A DNA stretch of 35,865 nt, from contig CAMDPK010000074.1 in the NCBI GenBank assembly GCA_945904015.1, positions 1 through 35,865 of the forward strand, given 5' to 3'. This DNA comes from Candidatus Kuenenia stuttgartensis. Lineage in GTDB: Bacteria; Planctomycetota; Planctomycetia; Planctomycetales; Planctomycetaceae. Both the position numbers and the translations under genes were made by a program. Positions within the stretch are counted from its first letter, which is position 1. Each line of letters opens with the position of its first letter. Positions 14,036 through 23,383 of the stretch are shown here, in pieces. The notes under the pieces are model-generated. The model searched no databases and was not told the origin of the DNA. It saw nothing but the letters and a program-made list of their open reading frames with translations.

Positions 14036-17001
14036 TTGAGGGAGCTGAGATACGCCAGCAGGTCGGCGACTTGTTGGGCGGTCATGTCGCGGAGGAGCAG
14101 GTCGGGCATCAAGGACTGTCGTTGGGGGACGAGTTGCTCAATTTGCTTCGACGGAATGCGGAGCAATTTGTCCTGGGCATCTTTGAGGACGACTTCGTTC
14201 TCGTCCTTGGTCACCAAGAGTCCAGTCAGCAAGCGGCCGTCGTCCGTTTCGGCGAGGTAAGTCACATATTTGGGGTCGATCAGCTTTGATGGTTCAAGCA
14301 TGCTCTCCAGCAGTTGAGCGCGCGTGAGTTTCTTGCCGATCGTGGTCAGTTCTGGTCCAACTTCCTTGCCCTCCTTTTGAATGCGGTGACAGTTCTTGCA
14401 CGAGACGCCGGCGTTCTCGAAGAACACGCGCTGGCCTCTCGCTAGGTCGCCCGACAGTGCGAGGATTTGTTCCGGCCTCACGACGCTGCCCAGCCGTTTG
14501 ATGCGTTTTTCGGCGGGGAGAAATCGCTCGAACAGATCGCGGATGCTGACGTCGCTGTGCTGGGTGGCTTTTTCGACGGCCAGAGCCACCGTGGGCGGCG
14601 GCAGCGTGCGGTCATCCACCGAACGCAACAGCGTCAAGGCACCGCTCGTCGATGACAACAGGCGAGCAACGAGTTCGGCTTGGTCCTTCGATTGCTTCGT
14701 CGTGCGCAGGCGATCGAGATCGGCCGCCTCCTCTTTGCGGAGCTTTGCCGCCGCTTCGTTGCCGGTGGTTTCCTTGGCGGTCTCAGGGGAGAGTTGCTTC
14801 ACCCAGTCGTAGATCAACGCAACCCCTTCGCGATCAATTTCTGTTGAGCCGATGTGCGGCATGTGGCCGCCGCCGAGCTTGGCCATGCGAAACAACAAGA
14901 CCGAACGAAACGGATCGCCGGGGGCGATGACTTGCGCGGCATGGATGCCGAACGTCCCTTGCGACGGACGTGCTCCGAGCATGTTCGTCTTCTCCAGCGG
15001 CAAGTCGAAGTGCATCATCGAAAGAACCGCTCCGCCGGCATGTTGGCGGTGGCAGTGAGAACAGTTCGCATGCAAATAGGCGCGGGCGCGAGCGTCCTGG
15101 TCGGCGGAGGAATCGCGTGGGTTGGCGAGTTGCGGACGCTTTTCGGCCGGCGGAGGCGTCTCGACAAGTTTGATGTGCGTCAACGTGTCGAGCTGCGAGG
15201 CCGACGCACCGCCGTAGCCGTGGTCTCTGTTCAACTGAGCGGGGATGAAGCCGAGTGCGGAACCAGACCACTTGTTGTGGCAGCGCTGACATTCGGCTCG
15301 GCTGGAGAACCGCCATGTCTGCTGGCGTTTTCCGCCGGGCGTTGCGGCGTCGACGATGTCGAAGGTCCGTTCCGCACCGGCGGCGGCGAGCAGCACGGCA
15401 TCGGATTGATCGTCGTTCCATTGATAGGAGTAGGTCTGCCAGTCGATGCCGTCGAAGTGCAGGACTTGTGTTTCGATTCGGCGACGGCTGGCCGGCTGGC
15501 CCTGTTGCATGTCCAGCGACAACGTCTTCGCGAACACGGTGTCTTTGGGAAATGTCGATGACGCGCCGACGGCTTTGATCGGGAAGAAGTTCGGAATCGA
15601 AAGTTCGTCGGGAATGGCGACCACTCGCTCGGCCACGGCATGGTCGGCCCACGGTTCCGCGTTGATGGAGTACGGGATGACTCCTGGTGCCGGCGTTTGA
15701 GCGGTGATTGATCCGAACAATCCGGTCTCGCTGAGCTTGCGTGGGAACGTGGCGCTCTGATCGGGCTGCGGGTTCGGGATCATGCGGTGAATCGACCCGG
15801 CGGTGTGGTCGAGCAGATAAAACTCGCCGTCGTTGTCGTCGCCGAATCCGACGATGCGGTGCGTGGTGTCGGCGAGTTCGCGGTGATCGACAACTTTTCC
15901 ATCGGCGTAGCGAAAGCTCCAAATCTTGCCGGTGTCGTAGTCGCCGTAGAGGTGATGTCCGTGAAGATCCTTCAGCCGCGAGCCGTAATACGTCAGCCCG
16001 TCGGTGATCGACGAGGACTCGGAGTGCGGCACGTCGATCGTCGGCGGCAAGATGGGAGTTGGTCCGCGCGACCACTCAGTGTTGGTCGACTGCCGGCCTT
16101 CCACGATGCTCCAGCCGTAGTTGCCGCCACGCTCGACGCGATCAAGCATTTCCCACAGCTCCCAACCGACATCGCCGACCCACAGATCGCCGGTCTTGCG
16201 GTCGATGCTGATGCGCCACGGATTGCGAAAACCGTAGGCCCAGATCTCGCCGCGTGCGCCCTTCAAATCGACGAACGGATTGTCGGCTGGAATGCGGTAG
16301 TTCTTGCCGTCATCGGCGTGATCGACGTCGATCCGCAGAATGCACGACAACAAATTGCTGACATCTTGGCCGGCCTTGCGCGAGTCGGGTGGATTCGGCC
16401 CGGAGCCGTCGCCCGTGGAGATATACAGACAGCCGTCGAGACCAAACTTCAAACAGCAACCGTTATGACCTCCGGAGAACCAAGTGATGATCGTCGTTTC
16501 GGTCGCCACGTCGATCGTCGGCGGGTCGGTGTCGGACACACGAAACCGAGCGATGTGAGAACCATCTTCAAGATTTGGTTTCGTGATGTAGCAGACGTAG
16601 CAGAAGCGGTTCTTCGCAAAGTCGGGATGAAACGCAATCGCATAGACCGACTCCAGTCCCTTGATGCCTTTGGCGAGGTCGACCAGTAAATCGGCCTCCT
16701 TCACATCGGGCTTGTTCGGAAACGAAAAGATCTTGCCCGCTTGCTCGACGACGAACAGTCGGTCGCTCCCCGGAGCCTTGGTCAGATCGAGACAATTCTT
16801 GAACTTGAGCGCCGGAAATGCCTGTTCCGTCACGTACGGCAACGGCACTTCGGGCGACCCGGTGATGCGTGATGTCGTCCATGCCACTCGTTTCTCGATG
16901 CCGACTTTCGGCGGGTCAGCCTCGGCACGTTGCGATGCCAACAGGAGCAGGGGAAACAACGTCAGTGCGACGATCAGTCTCGCGGTCAGGTTGGTTTTCA
17001 A
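14032..17001 (-). CDS. Secreted PQQ-type sugar dehydrogenase-like / multiheme c protein
   Basis: 989 residues if the TTG at 17001 is used. This start fits because a good signal peptide follows at once (TARLIVALTLFPLLLLASQRAEA) and GGGAG lies nine bases upstream; no ATG fits. Residues about 60-430 match the glucose/sorbosone dehydrogenase beta-propeller (NRFCYVCYITKP, ISTGDGSGPNPPD, AYGFRNPWRISID, NYGWSIVEG). The middle holds two c-heme motifs, CQRCH (571-575) and CSHCH (647-651). The C-terminal domain has a third, CKNCH (868-872), in the heme-binding domain typical of Pirellula-type Planctomycetes (GPELTTIGKKL...LLESMLEPSKLIDPKY). Likely role: periplasmic sugar or aldehyde oxidation with electrons passed along the hemes. 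The propeller substrate is not readable from sequence. Confidence 0.9.
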   Translation of the reverse strand: MKTNLTARLIVALTLFPLLLLASQRAEADPPKVGIEKRVAWTTSRITGSPEVPLPYVTEQAFPALKFKNCLDLTKAPGSDRLFVVEQAGKIFSFPNKPDVKEADLLVDLAKGIKGLESVYAIAFHPDFAKNRFCYVCYITKPNLEDGSHIARFRVSDTDPPTIDVATETTIITWFSGGHNGCCLKFGLDGCLYISTGDGSGPNPPDSRKAGQDVSNLLSCILRIDVDHADDGKNYRIPADNPFVDLKGARGEIWAYGFRNPWRISIDRKTGDLWVGDVGWELWEMLDRVERGGNYGWSIVEGRQSTNTEWSRGPTPILPPTIDVPHSESSSITDGLTYYGSRLKDLHGHHLYGDYDTGKIWSFRYADGKVVDHRELADTTHRIVGFGDDNDGEFYLLDHTAGSIHRMIPNPQPDQSATFPRKLSETGLFGSITAQTPAPGVIPYSINAEPWADHAVAERVVAIPDELSIPNFFPIKAVGASSTFPKDTVFAKTLSLDMQQGQPASRRRIETQVLHFDGIDWQTYSYQWNDDQSDAVLLAAAGAERTFDIVDAATPGGKRQQTWRFSSRAECQRCHNKWSGSALGFIPAQLNRDHGYGGASASQLDTLTHIKLVETPPPAEKRPQLANPRDSSADQDARARAYLHANCSHCHRQHAGGAVLSMMHFDLPLEKTNMLGARPSQGTFGIHAAQVIAPGDPFRSVLLFRMAKLGGGHMPHIGSTEIDREGVALIYDWVKQLSPETAKETTGNEAAAKLRKEEAADLDRLRTTKQSKDQAELVARLLSSTSGALTLLRSVDDRTLPPPTVALAVEKATQHSDVSIRDLFERFLPAEKRIKRLGSVVRPEQILALSGDLARGQRVFFENAGVSCKNCHRIQKEGKEVGPELTTIGKKLTRAQLLESMLEPSKLIDPKYVTYLAETDDGRLLTGLLVTKDENEVVLKDAQDKLLRIPSKQIEQLVPQRQSLMPDLLLRDMTAQQVADLLAYLSSLK

Positions 17002-17131
17002 GTGGCTTTCTCCCGATAAACGTGGTCTCGAAGTTTTCGAGCACGACAAATCCGTTGACCTTGATCGGCGATCCGACCAATCGAGTCGCGTTTCGCGATG
17101 TCTCAAAACTACGTCGTCGCCGGCTGTGACT

Positions 17132-17848
17132 TCAGCATTTGACCGCTCCAAAGGCGGCATAGCAGGAGTGTTTGTGAAGGATGTCGACTTCGCGGAAACC
17201 GACTTCGCGGAGCAAGTCTAATTGAAACACGATCGATCGTGGTGTGTCTTCGCGGATGATGCGTGCGAACAGTTCGTCGCGATAGGACTCGCCGCCGACG
17301 GAGGTCAGGTACTCGCCGTACCGACGCCAATGGATCGATTGGATTTCCGGAATCGGGCTTTCGATCAGGTCGAAAATCCAAAGGGAACCGTTTGGCCTCA
17401 GAGCGGCATGGAATTTTTGAAACACGGATCGCCACTCATCGTCGGTTCGCAAATGGTGCAGCACGGCCGAGGCCAGGATGACGTCAAATCGCTCGTTGCC
17501 CAGATCCAAGTCGCGCATGTCGCAATGGATCGCCTCAACCGTTCCCGACGTTTGCGGCTGAACTCTGCCGGCCGCACAGTCGAGCATCTGTTGGCTCAGA
17601 TCGACCAGCGTGACGTTGAGGTTTGGCAGCCTCTGCAACAGCTTGAGTGTGTAATTCCCACCTCCGCAACCGACATCCAGCAGGTCTTTGGCGTGCGGAG
17701 TCGTCACTGACGCGACTTCGGCCACGAGGTTCAAGCACAGCAGCGCATCAACCGTTGCCACTTGTCCGGTCGCCAAATTCGAGTAGACGTCGACTTCGGC
17801 ATCGAACCGCTGACGGATTTCTTCGATCGACGATTTCTCAGTGGTCAT
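17132..17848 (-). CDS. Class I SAM-dependent methyltransferase
   Basis: 238 residues with a Rossmann methyltransferase core. Motif I is LLDVGCGGGNY (residues 56-66), followed by the acidic motif II end VTLVDLSQQML, then IHCDMRDLDLG and FDVILASAVLHHL, and LRPNGSLWIFDLIESP. The C-terminal part (REVGFREVDILHKHSCYAAFGAVK) is typical of small-molecule methyltransferases. I chose ATG 17848; readings that extend upstream run through the remains of a broken gene and are not convincing. A GGGAG lies about ten bases upstream. It has no obvious partner gene, so the substrate is unknown. Confidence 0.88.
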   Translation of the reverse strand: MTTEKSSIEEIRQRFDAEVDVYSNLATGQVATVDALLCLNLVAEVASVTTPHAKDLLDVGCGGGNYTLKLLQRLPNLNVTLVDLSQQMLDCAAGRVQPQTSGTVEAIHCDMRDLDLGNERFDVILASAVLHHLRTDDEWRSVFQKFHAALRPNGSLWIFDLIESPIPEIQSIHWRRYGEYLTSVGGESYRDELFARIIREDTPRSIVFQLDLLREVGFREVDILHKHSCYAAFGAVKC

Positions 17849-17954
17849 CTTGGCGGAACTCCCTTGCGACTGCTGCAAAGTCCCACGACGAGGCACTTTT
17901 GCAAACGAGGATTTGAGTTTGTGCGCGAAGGATGATGTTGAGATTGTCGCAAGG

Positions 17955-18413
17955 TCAAGGGTCGGCGAACCGCCCGTAGACCAAGAAGCCATTGGAGAAG
18001 GCTTCGCAGATCTCTTGGCCGTCTCCATGCTGATTCATCAGCAGGCGTGGAAGATGTTTCTCAAGTTCTGGCAAGAAGCCAGTCTGAGTTCACGCGAGCG
18101 TTTCTTCACGCCGGACTCATTCGCGGTCCAAGCCGAACACGGACGCCCGATTGAGCGCCCGAGTCATATCTTCGATCTGGCCTCGCATGCGAGCCAAGCG
18201 TGCCTGACGAAGAACCGTTTCGACGTCTTGATCGTTGCGTCTCGCTGCTCGCGTCGCTCAAACAGAGGCTGCGTCATCGTCGCGACGAGACAATGCTCGC
18301 TGCGACTTTTCTCGGGCGAACGACTCGAACAGTCCACACACCCAGGTGAGCAACAACACTCCAGCGGCCACCAGGAGTCCGATTCGCCAGCGTCGTTTTC
18401 GTGGAGCAAGCAT
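17955..18413 (-). pseudogene. Decayed TPR-type membrane protein gene with in-frame TGA stops
   Basis: From ATG 18413 the frame starts MLAPRKRRWRIGLLVAAGVL with a good membrane helix, and reads to a TGA after DDDAASV. The same frame then continues as protein-like sequence through two further TGAs: NDQDVETVLRQARLARM, GQIEDMTRALNRASVFGLDRE, and after VRREETLA the stretch LPELEKHLPRLLMNQHGDGQ-EICEAFSNGFLVYGRF, ending at TGA 17955. The pattern (anchor, LARLARxRG, LxRAxxLG, ExELPxLL, EICEAFxNG) resembles planctomycete TPR proteins. Every internal stop could be one change from CGA (Arg). I read it as a pseudogene; the 3' part seems lost. No database check was possible. Confidence 0.6.
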
Positions 18414-18461
18414 CACGAACGGACTAGGGCTGCGTCACGGCTAAGTATTCGGGTTGAGCCC

Positions 18462-18519
18462 ATCAGCCGCTGGGCGCTAGCCCACGGTTAGAACCGGACG
18501 CTAGCGCGTTCCGGCTGAT
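18462..18519. repeat. REP-like palindrome, family G, diverged copy
   Basis: Begins ATCAGCCGCTGGGCGCTAGCC and ends in the matching CTAGCGCGTTCCGGCTGAT. Several mismatches between the arms mark it as older than the copy at 1236-1300. It lies upstream of the pseudogene. Confidence 0.75.
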
Positions 18520-18609
18520 TTACTGAACCCGAAAAGCAAGACGTGACAAAGCAATATGGAGAACTTCTCGTCAAGAGTGAGTGGCTCACCGATGAATCGT
18601 TAATCTCCA

Positions 18610-18948
18610 CTAGAGCTTGCTCGCCATCCTCGCAGCCAGTGTCTTGATCTCAATTGTGTCGCTGCTTCGCGACAAGACCGCGAGATCCTTCGAAAGGTCA
18701 CCGGCCAGTTTGGCGTTCGTCGGGCGAACAATTTGCTCGATCGTCTCTTTGACGCCCATGGTCGAACTACCGCCGGCACCGGTCACGGCGATCTCTTGAA
18801 GTTTCTGCTTCAGTTCGGCGGTTGAAGCCGACATCTGCGCCTTCGCTGGATCGACATCCGAAGTGCCCGTCGCGGATTCCGGCGAACTGCCGCAACCGAT
18901 CGCCGCCAGGCTTCCAAGCATCAACACGAACAGAAAATTCTTAGACAT
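18610..18948 (-). CDS. Small lipoprotein of unknown function
   Basis: 112 residues. The N terminus MSKNFLFVLMLGSLAAIGC is a lipoprotein signal with lipobox AAIGC (Cys19). The mature part is polar: a Ser/Thr-rich linker (SSPESATGTSDVDPAKAQ), then helices (STAELKQKLQEIAVTG, VKETIEQIVRP, AARMASKL). Start: ATG 18948 directly gives the signal peptide; longer readings do not. It is 116 bp downstream of the DUF1559 gene on the same strand. Such small lipoproteins often follow DUF1559 genes in Planctomycetes, so the two probably form one unit. Function unknown. Confidence 0.8.
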   Translation of the reverse strand: MSKNFLFVLMLGSLAAIGCGSSPESATGTSDVDPAKAQMSASTAELKQKLQEIAVTGAGGSSTMGVKETIEQIVRPTNAKLAGDLSKDLAVLSRSSDTIEIKTLAARMASKL

Positions 18949-19064
18949 CGTTTCTTCAGTCTTTCGTTTGCGAGACACCAAGACACATGGTCTGGTGAGA
19001 ATTCGTCTGGGAGCCACCCACACTTGTGCTGAGCATCGAGTTTGGTTTGGTCACCGTGTTCGAC

Positions 19065-20138
19065 CTAAAACTCGCCGACAGGTTGCTTGTCGTTGCGAGC
19101 ACCAAGTCGGCCCCAGGTCGTAAAATCGACATTGTTGCTGATAAATCGCGTGGCACCGTCCGCCATCAACACTTGGACGCCGCCAGAATGCCGGCTTCTC
19201 GCACCCATCATGCCAGGGCCATCCAATGCACAGCCGGCACAATGTGCGGTGCAATTCGGATACGGAGAGTTCGGAGTCAACAGCGTGTTAAACAATGTTG
19301 CGCCATGTAATCCTGAGTGCCAAAATCGGCCGGGATCGTTCGACAGATTTCCGCCAGCGACACAACTGGCTCCCCAGGCATCCACCTGAGCCTTCGAAGG
19401 AAACGATGGCGGGAAGCTCGCTCCACCCGGAGCGGCCACCGCTCGACGAGCCTGTGCGGGATCGAAACCGCCGGCGTTACCGGCGGCGATTTGTTCGCTC
19501 ATCGCGATCACATTCGACGTGCCGTCGCTGATGTTGGCAATCCTGGTCGAGACTTCCATGTTGAAGATTCCGTTTTGATCGGCGGCGTTAAGCGTGTAGC
19601 CGTCATTTCGGAATCCCAAATTCGTTCCTTCGCAGTACACGTAATTGCTCGGTGCATCGCCATTGGATGGTGGCGAATCCGACGGACAAGCGAACAAGCC
19701 GCTCTTCAGAGATGCCGCCGTGCCACGCCATTCGTCAGCAAATCTCGCCTTGAGATTGATTAAAACGCTGTTCTTGTAGAAGGCACCTTGCTCCATGTAT
19801 GGCAGGATCTGAGTCGTCGCGCTGTGACTGCGCCAGCTCATCAGGCCACCAATGTGGTCGCCGGTGTTGATTCCCGATGGTCCACACGGTGAACCCGCAA
19901 TCGACGCCGTGCAATTTGGAAAATTCGATCCCGGCGGGAAATACTTCGCCGACTCTTCATAGGTGTGCAAAGCGATGCCGTATTGCTTCAGATTGTTCTT
20001 GCACTGTGAACGACGCGCCGCTTCTCGAGCTTGTTGAACGGCGGGCAACAACAGTGCAATCAGGACGGCGATGATGGCGATCACGACCAAAAGTTCGATG
20101 AGCGTAAATCCACGCCGAGACGAAGAGACCTTCGACAT
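19065..20138 (-). CDS. DUF1559 type IV pilin-like protein
   Basis: 357 residues, a hallmark planctomycete family. The N terminus has the prepilin cleavage/methylation motif RRGFTLIELLVVIAIIAVLIALLLPAV (cleavage after Gly10, Glu at mature position 5), then the family continuation QQAREAARRSQCKNNLKQYG. The body has DUF1559 patterns (PPGSN, GLMSWRSH, PYMEQGAFY, ACPSDSP, NISDGTSNVIAMSEQ), and the end has the H-x9-DG signature SRHSGGVQVLMADG. Cysteine pairs suggest disulfides outside the membrane. Start ATG 20138 has GGAG seven bases upstream. The family's function is not established; a secreted pseudopilin or surface filament is likely. Confidence 0.95.
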   Translation of the reverse strand: MSKVSSSRRGFTLIELLVVIAIIAVLIALLLPAVQQAREAARRSQCKNNLKQYGIALHTYEESAKYFPPGSNFPNCTASIAGSPCGPSGINTGDHIGGLMSWRSHSATTQILPYMEQGAFYKNSVLINLKARFADEWRGTAASLKSGLFACPSDSPPSNGDAPSNYVYCEGTNLGFRNDGYTLNAADQNGIFNMEVSTRIANISDGTSNVIAMSEQIAAGNAGGFDPAQARRAVAAPGGASFPPSFPSKAQVDAWGASCVAGGNLSNDPGRFWHSGLHGATLFNTLLTPNSPYPNCTAHCAGCALDGPGMMGARSRHSGGVQVLMADGATRFISNNVDFTTWGRLGARNDKQPVGEF

Positions 20139-20407
20139 TCAAAATCTCCAAAAACAAGTGGACAGAGCCCGAATCTGGTCACATCGGTTGCGATGCACAG
20201 CACGCGGGCGGAAGCTGACCGACCAGACGCTTCCGGACTCAGCCGGGCATTCCATTGGCAGTCAGTAAACAGGTGGGAGCTGAAATCTCCGGCACTCGCA
20301 AGCCATGACTTGGAATGCCTCCGATCTCAGCCATCGGTGGGGGCGGGGAACGTATTGCGACGTTTCAGCGAAGAGAAGCCCGAATCGCCTGAGAATCCCA
20401 AAGTCGT

Positions 20408-21235
20408 CTAACTTGGCAGGCAATCGGCTTTCCCATCTCGAACGCACGTCAGGAAACTTCGCAGCAAGATGTTTGTCGTGCCAGGATTCTCCAGCGGCGC
20501 AAGATGACCTGAATCGGGAATCACGCGGAACGTTGCGTGCGGCAATGAGGAAGCGATTGCCGACATCTCCGCCGGTGGTGAAATGACATCCTGCTCGCCG
20601 ACAAGCACGAGGGCCGGGCAGTCGATCGTTGTGAGCCACGGTCGAGCATCCGCTCGTTCCGCCATTCCGCGTGACGCGGCGGCGATGCCGCGCGGGTCGG
20701 TGGCCAAGATCACTCGCCGCAATTCCTCTTTGAGGATTGAACGGCGATTCGATTCGCGTTCGCTGAAGAACTTCGGCAACATCGCGTTCGCAACCAACTC
20801 CGATCCGCTGCGAACGACGTCGTCAGCCAATTTGAGCCGATTGGCCGCCGCCTCGGCCGAATCCGGAACGGCGCGCGTGTCGCACAGAATCAGTCCCTTC
20901 AATCGCGCCGCATGCCGACGCGCGAACTGCCAGGCGATGTAGCCTCCCATCGACAGGCCGCACAAAACGACCGGTTCCGTGATCATCAACGCATCGAGCA
21001 GCGCAGCGAGGTCATCGGCAAACTGTTCCATCGAGACTTTGCCCTCTGTCACCGTACTCTGTCCAAAGCCTCGCAGGTCGGGAGCGATGCAGCGATGGTC
21101 GCGCGACAAGTCCGCGATCTGTTCTCGCCACATCGTGTGATCGAGCGGAAAGCCATGCACAAACAATATCGATGAGCCTTGCCCGACATCGTTGATGGAC
21201 AGCGTCGCTTCCGGGATGTCGATGCGTTTGAGCAC
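20408..21235 (-). CDS. Alpha/beta hydrolase
   Basis: 275 residues with a standard alpha/beta hydrolase fold. Features: oxyanion region FVHGFPLDHTMW, DLRGFGQS, nucleophile elbow GLSMGG (Ser95), a likely acid in VGEQDVISPP, and the catalytic His in DSGHLAPLENP. The closest general groups are 3-oxoadipate enol-lactonase-like or carboxylesterase-like enzymes, but no pathway neighbours support a substrate. The start is GTG 21235 (reads LKRIDIPEATLSINDVG after Met), with GAGG about ten bases upstream. It is cytoplasmic (no signal peptide). It lies 49 bp behind the OPT transporter gene on the same strand and may be read through from it. Confidence 0.9.
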   Translation of the reverse strand: MLKRIDIPEATLSINDVGQGSSILFVHGFPLDHTMWREQIADLSRDHRCIAPDLRGFGQSTVTEGKVSMEQFADDLAALLDALMITEPVVLCGLSMGGYIAWQFARRHAARLKGLILCDTRAVPDSAEAAANRLKLADDVVRSGSELVANAMLPKFFSERESNRRSILKEELRRVILATDPRGIAAASRGMAERADARPWLTTIDCPALVLVGEQDVISPPAEMSAIASSLPHATFRVIPDSGHLAPLENPGTTNILLRSFLTCVRDGKADCLPS

Positions 21236-21284
21236 GGCCTTGATCCTCGATTTGCTTTGAAACTGATCGGCTGAGGGTGCTTGA

Positions 21285-23222
21285 TCACAGCAGGAACACG
21301 CCGACCACGATGTCGAGAATGCCCATCAGGCTGGCTCCGGCGATGACGCCGGCGCAGATCGGTTCGTGGTTTTCGACCCACAGGTTGCCGTGAGCGTTTT
21401 CTTCTTTGATACGACCGACGCCCAGCAGCCAAAACAAAAACGCGCCGGCGAACATGCACAGCGACGAACGAAAGTCGATCACGAATGCCAAACCCATCGC
21501 GATCGGCGACAACGGCAGCCGGTTCTTGGACATGATCCGAACAATTTCCAAAATCAAGGCGGCCAGGCCGGCGACGATCACCGCCGTCACAACGGACGAC
21601 GGCAGTTGGCTCAACCCTTTCGTGAGGACTTCGGCGACCCCTTTCCAGATCGTCACGGCCGGCATGGGGAAATCTTTGGATTGCAGATTCTCGATTGACG
21701 CCGGATTGTTCGGGTCCACGTTCTTCATGAACAACGCGAAGAACAAGAACGTACTGGCGAGCGCTCCGCTGACGATGCCGATGATGTGTCCAACCGCCTG
21801 CTGGCGCGGCTTCGCACCCAGCATGTAGCCCGGCTTGATGTCCATCAGCAGATTGGACGAGTTGCCGACGACCTCGGCCGTGATGCCGGCGGTCGCCAGA
21901 TTGGATTGGATGTCTCCTGGCCGAACCAAGCCGTAAAACAATTGCGTGATTTTGCTGGTCGCGCCCACGGGAGTCGTGCTGGTCAGCGCCGTCGAATTCG
22001 CGGCGACCAGTGACAAGACAAACGTCAGCGGCAGGCCCACCAGCGTGGCCCAAATCGGCACGCCGAAAAACGATTGAGCCATCCAGGCGGAAATCAGGCT
22101 CATCACCGGAATGCCCACCACGGAGATCCAGATCGGAAACTCGATGTCCTTCAGTAGATCCGTGCCGGTCTTCTTTCCGGTCAAGCCGCGAAAGGCGCTG
22201 GTGATGACATCCGGCTTGGAGAAGAACGCCGTGAACGACGCAATCACCATCGCCGCGACGCCGGGCCACAGCGCCCAGAGCGTGATCTGTCGCATGCCGA
22301 AGGTCACGCCGTCCGCCTTCGGTTTGATGTCGCCCAACTCGATCATCCACGGGGCGAGCACAAAGTAATTCAGCACGGCCCCCAGCAGCAGCGACGAACC
22401 CGCTCGGATTCCCATCAGGCCGCCAGCGCCGATCATCGCCACATCCAGGGCAGGCGAGATCGTCAGTTGCCGAACGTCGATACCGCGCAGACGCGGCACG
22501 GTCTTGTCGGTGACACCGAACAAATCAAACAGGTCTTCGTGGAGGTGCCAGAGTTTCTCTTTGGCAACGCCGAAGACTTTGGTCTGCAACCAGTGCTGCA
22601 GGCTTTCGGACTGCAAGAACTTGACGAACGCCGCCAACCCGGCCGCGATTCCCAGCACTTTTGCTTTGAACATTCCCACCGCAGCGTCGGACGAATGCAG
22701 CGTGTCCATGACGACGCCCGCCGCTTGACCTTCGGGGAAGGGATGCTGTTCGTCATTGATGAATCGCCGCTTCATCGGGAAGGCGAACAACACTCCCAAG
22801 ATCGAGATGACCACGTTCCAGGAAATGATTTGCCACCACGGCAACAGCGTTTGATTGACGATCATGTACGCGGTCAGCGACGAGATCAGCGGCGCGGTCA
22901 TGTATCCGGCCGACGTCGCGATCGACTGCATCGCGTTGTTTTCGAGAATCGTGAATTCACTGACGCCAATTTGCTGCAAGACCTTGAAGAACGCGAACGC
23001 CAGGATGACCGATGTGATGCCGACTCCCAGCGACCAACCGGTTTTCGCACCGATGTAGAGGTTCGTCGCCGACAGCACGCCGCCGAGGATGAAGCCGGTC
23101 AGTCCTGCTCGCAGCGTGAGCTGCGGCATATTGCCGCGATAGACATTCTCCAGCCACCAGCGATCTTTTTGCTCGACGGACCATTCCCGGATTTGGTCTT
23201 CGGTCAGTTGTTTGATCGCCAT
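21285..23222 (-). CDS. OPT-family oligopeptide/metal-chelate transporter
   Basis: 645-residue polytopic membrane protein. After a short hydrophilic start (MAIKQLTEDQIREWSVEQKDRW) come family-typical segments: QLTLRAGLTGFILGGVLSATNLYIGAKTGW, SEFTILENNAMQSIATSAGYM, FPEGQAAGVVMDTLHSSD, IGAGGLMGIRAGSSLLLGA, NSTALTSTTPVGATSKITQ, and the C-terminal FLFWLLG...PICAGVIAGASLMGILDIVVGVFLL. Bacterial OPT members move small peptides or metal-siderophore-like complexes by proton symport; the cargo here is unknown. The start ATG 23222 is backed by a strong AGGAGG five bases upstream. The following alpha/beta hydrolase may be co-transcribed. Confidence 0.94.
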   Translation of the reverse strand: MAIKQLTEDQIREWSVEQKDRWWLENVYRGNMPQLTLRAGLTGFILGGVLSATNLYIGAKTGWSLGVGITSVILAFAFFKVLQQIGVSEFTILENNAMQSIATSAGYMTAPLISSLTAYMIVNQTLLPWWQIISWNVVISILGVLFAFPMKRRFINDEQHPFPEGQAAGVVMDTLHSSDAAVGMFKAKVLGIAAGLAAFVKFLQSESLQHWLQTKVFGVAKEKLWHLHEDLFDLFGVTDKTVPRLRGIDVRQLTISPALDVAMIGAGGLMGIRAGSSLLLGAVLNYFVLAPWMIELGDIKPKADGVTFGMRQITLWALWPGVAAMVIASFTAFFSKPDVITSAFRGLTGKKTGTDLLKDIEFPIWISVVGIPVMSLISAWMAQSFFGVPIWATLVGLPLTFVLSLVAANSTALTSTTPVGATSKITQLFYGLVRPGDIQSNLATAGITAEVVGNSSNLLMDIKPGYMLGAKPRQQAVGHIIGIVSGALASTFLFFALFMKNVDPNNPASIENLQSKDFPMPAVTIWKGVAEVLTKGLSQLPSSVVTAVIVAGLAALILEIVRIMSKNRLPLSPIAMGLAFVIDFRSSLCMFAGAFLFWLLGVGRIKEENAHGNLWVENHEPICAGVIAGASLMGILDIVVGVFLL

Positions 23223-23383
23223 GTCGGCCTCCTGCGGACATCGTGGTGGATGCGTCTCGCCTCCGACCGACGCGAGACGCGTCGGCCACGGCAGCGTATC
23301 AAAAGTTGCCGCTGGGCGGCACTCGGAGTCGTGCCTATACTGCTCGGTGAATTCGTGACTCGTGACAGGTTTCCGAACATATC

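Noticed and set aside
17955..18413. Selenoprotein or TGA recoding as explanation for the in-frame TGAs
   Set aside because: Three TGAs without a visible SECIS element or Cys-type context, and other genes here (hhyS, sulfatase, AbgT) end with TGA as normal stop.
17841..18491. 216-codon plus-strand frame
   Set aside because: No domain, low-complexity composition, lies opposite the methyltransferase leader and the decayed TPR gene.
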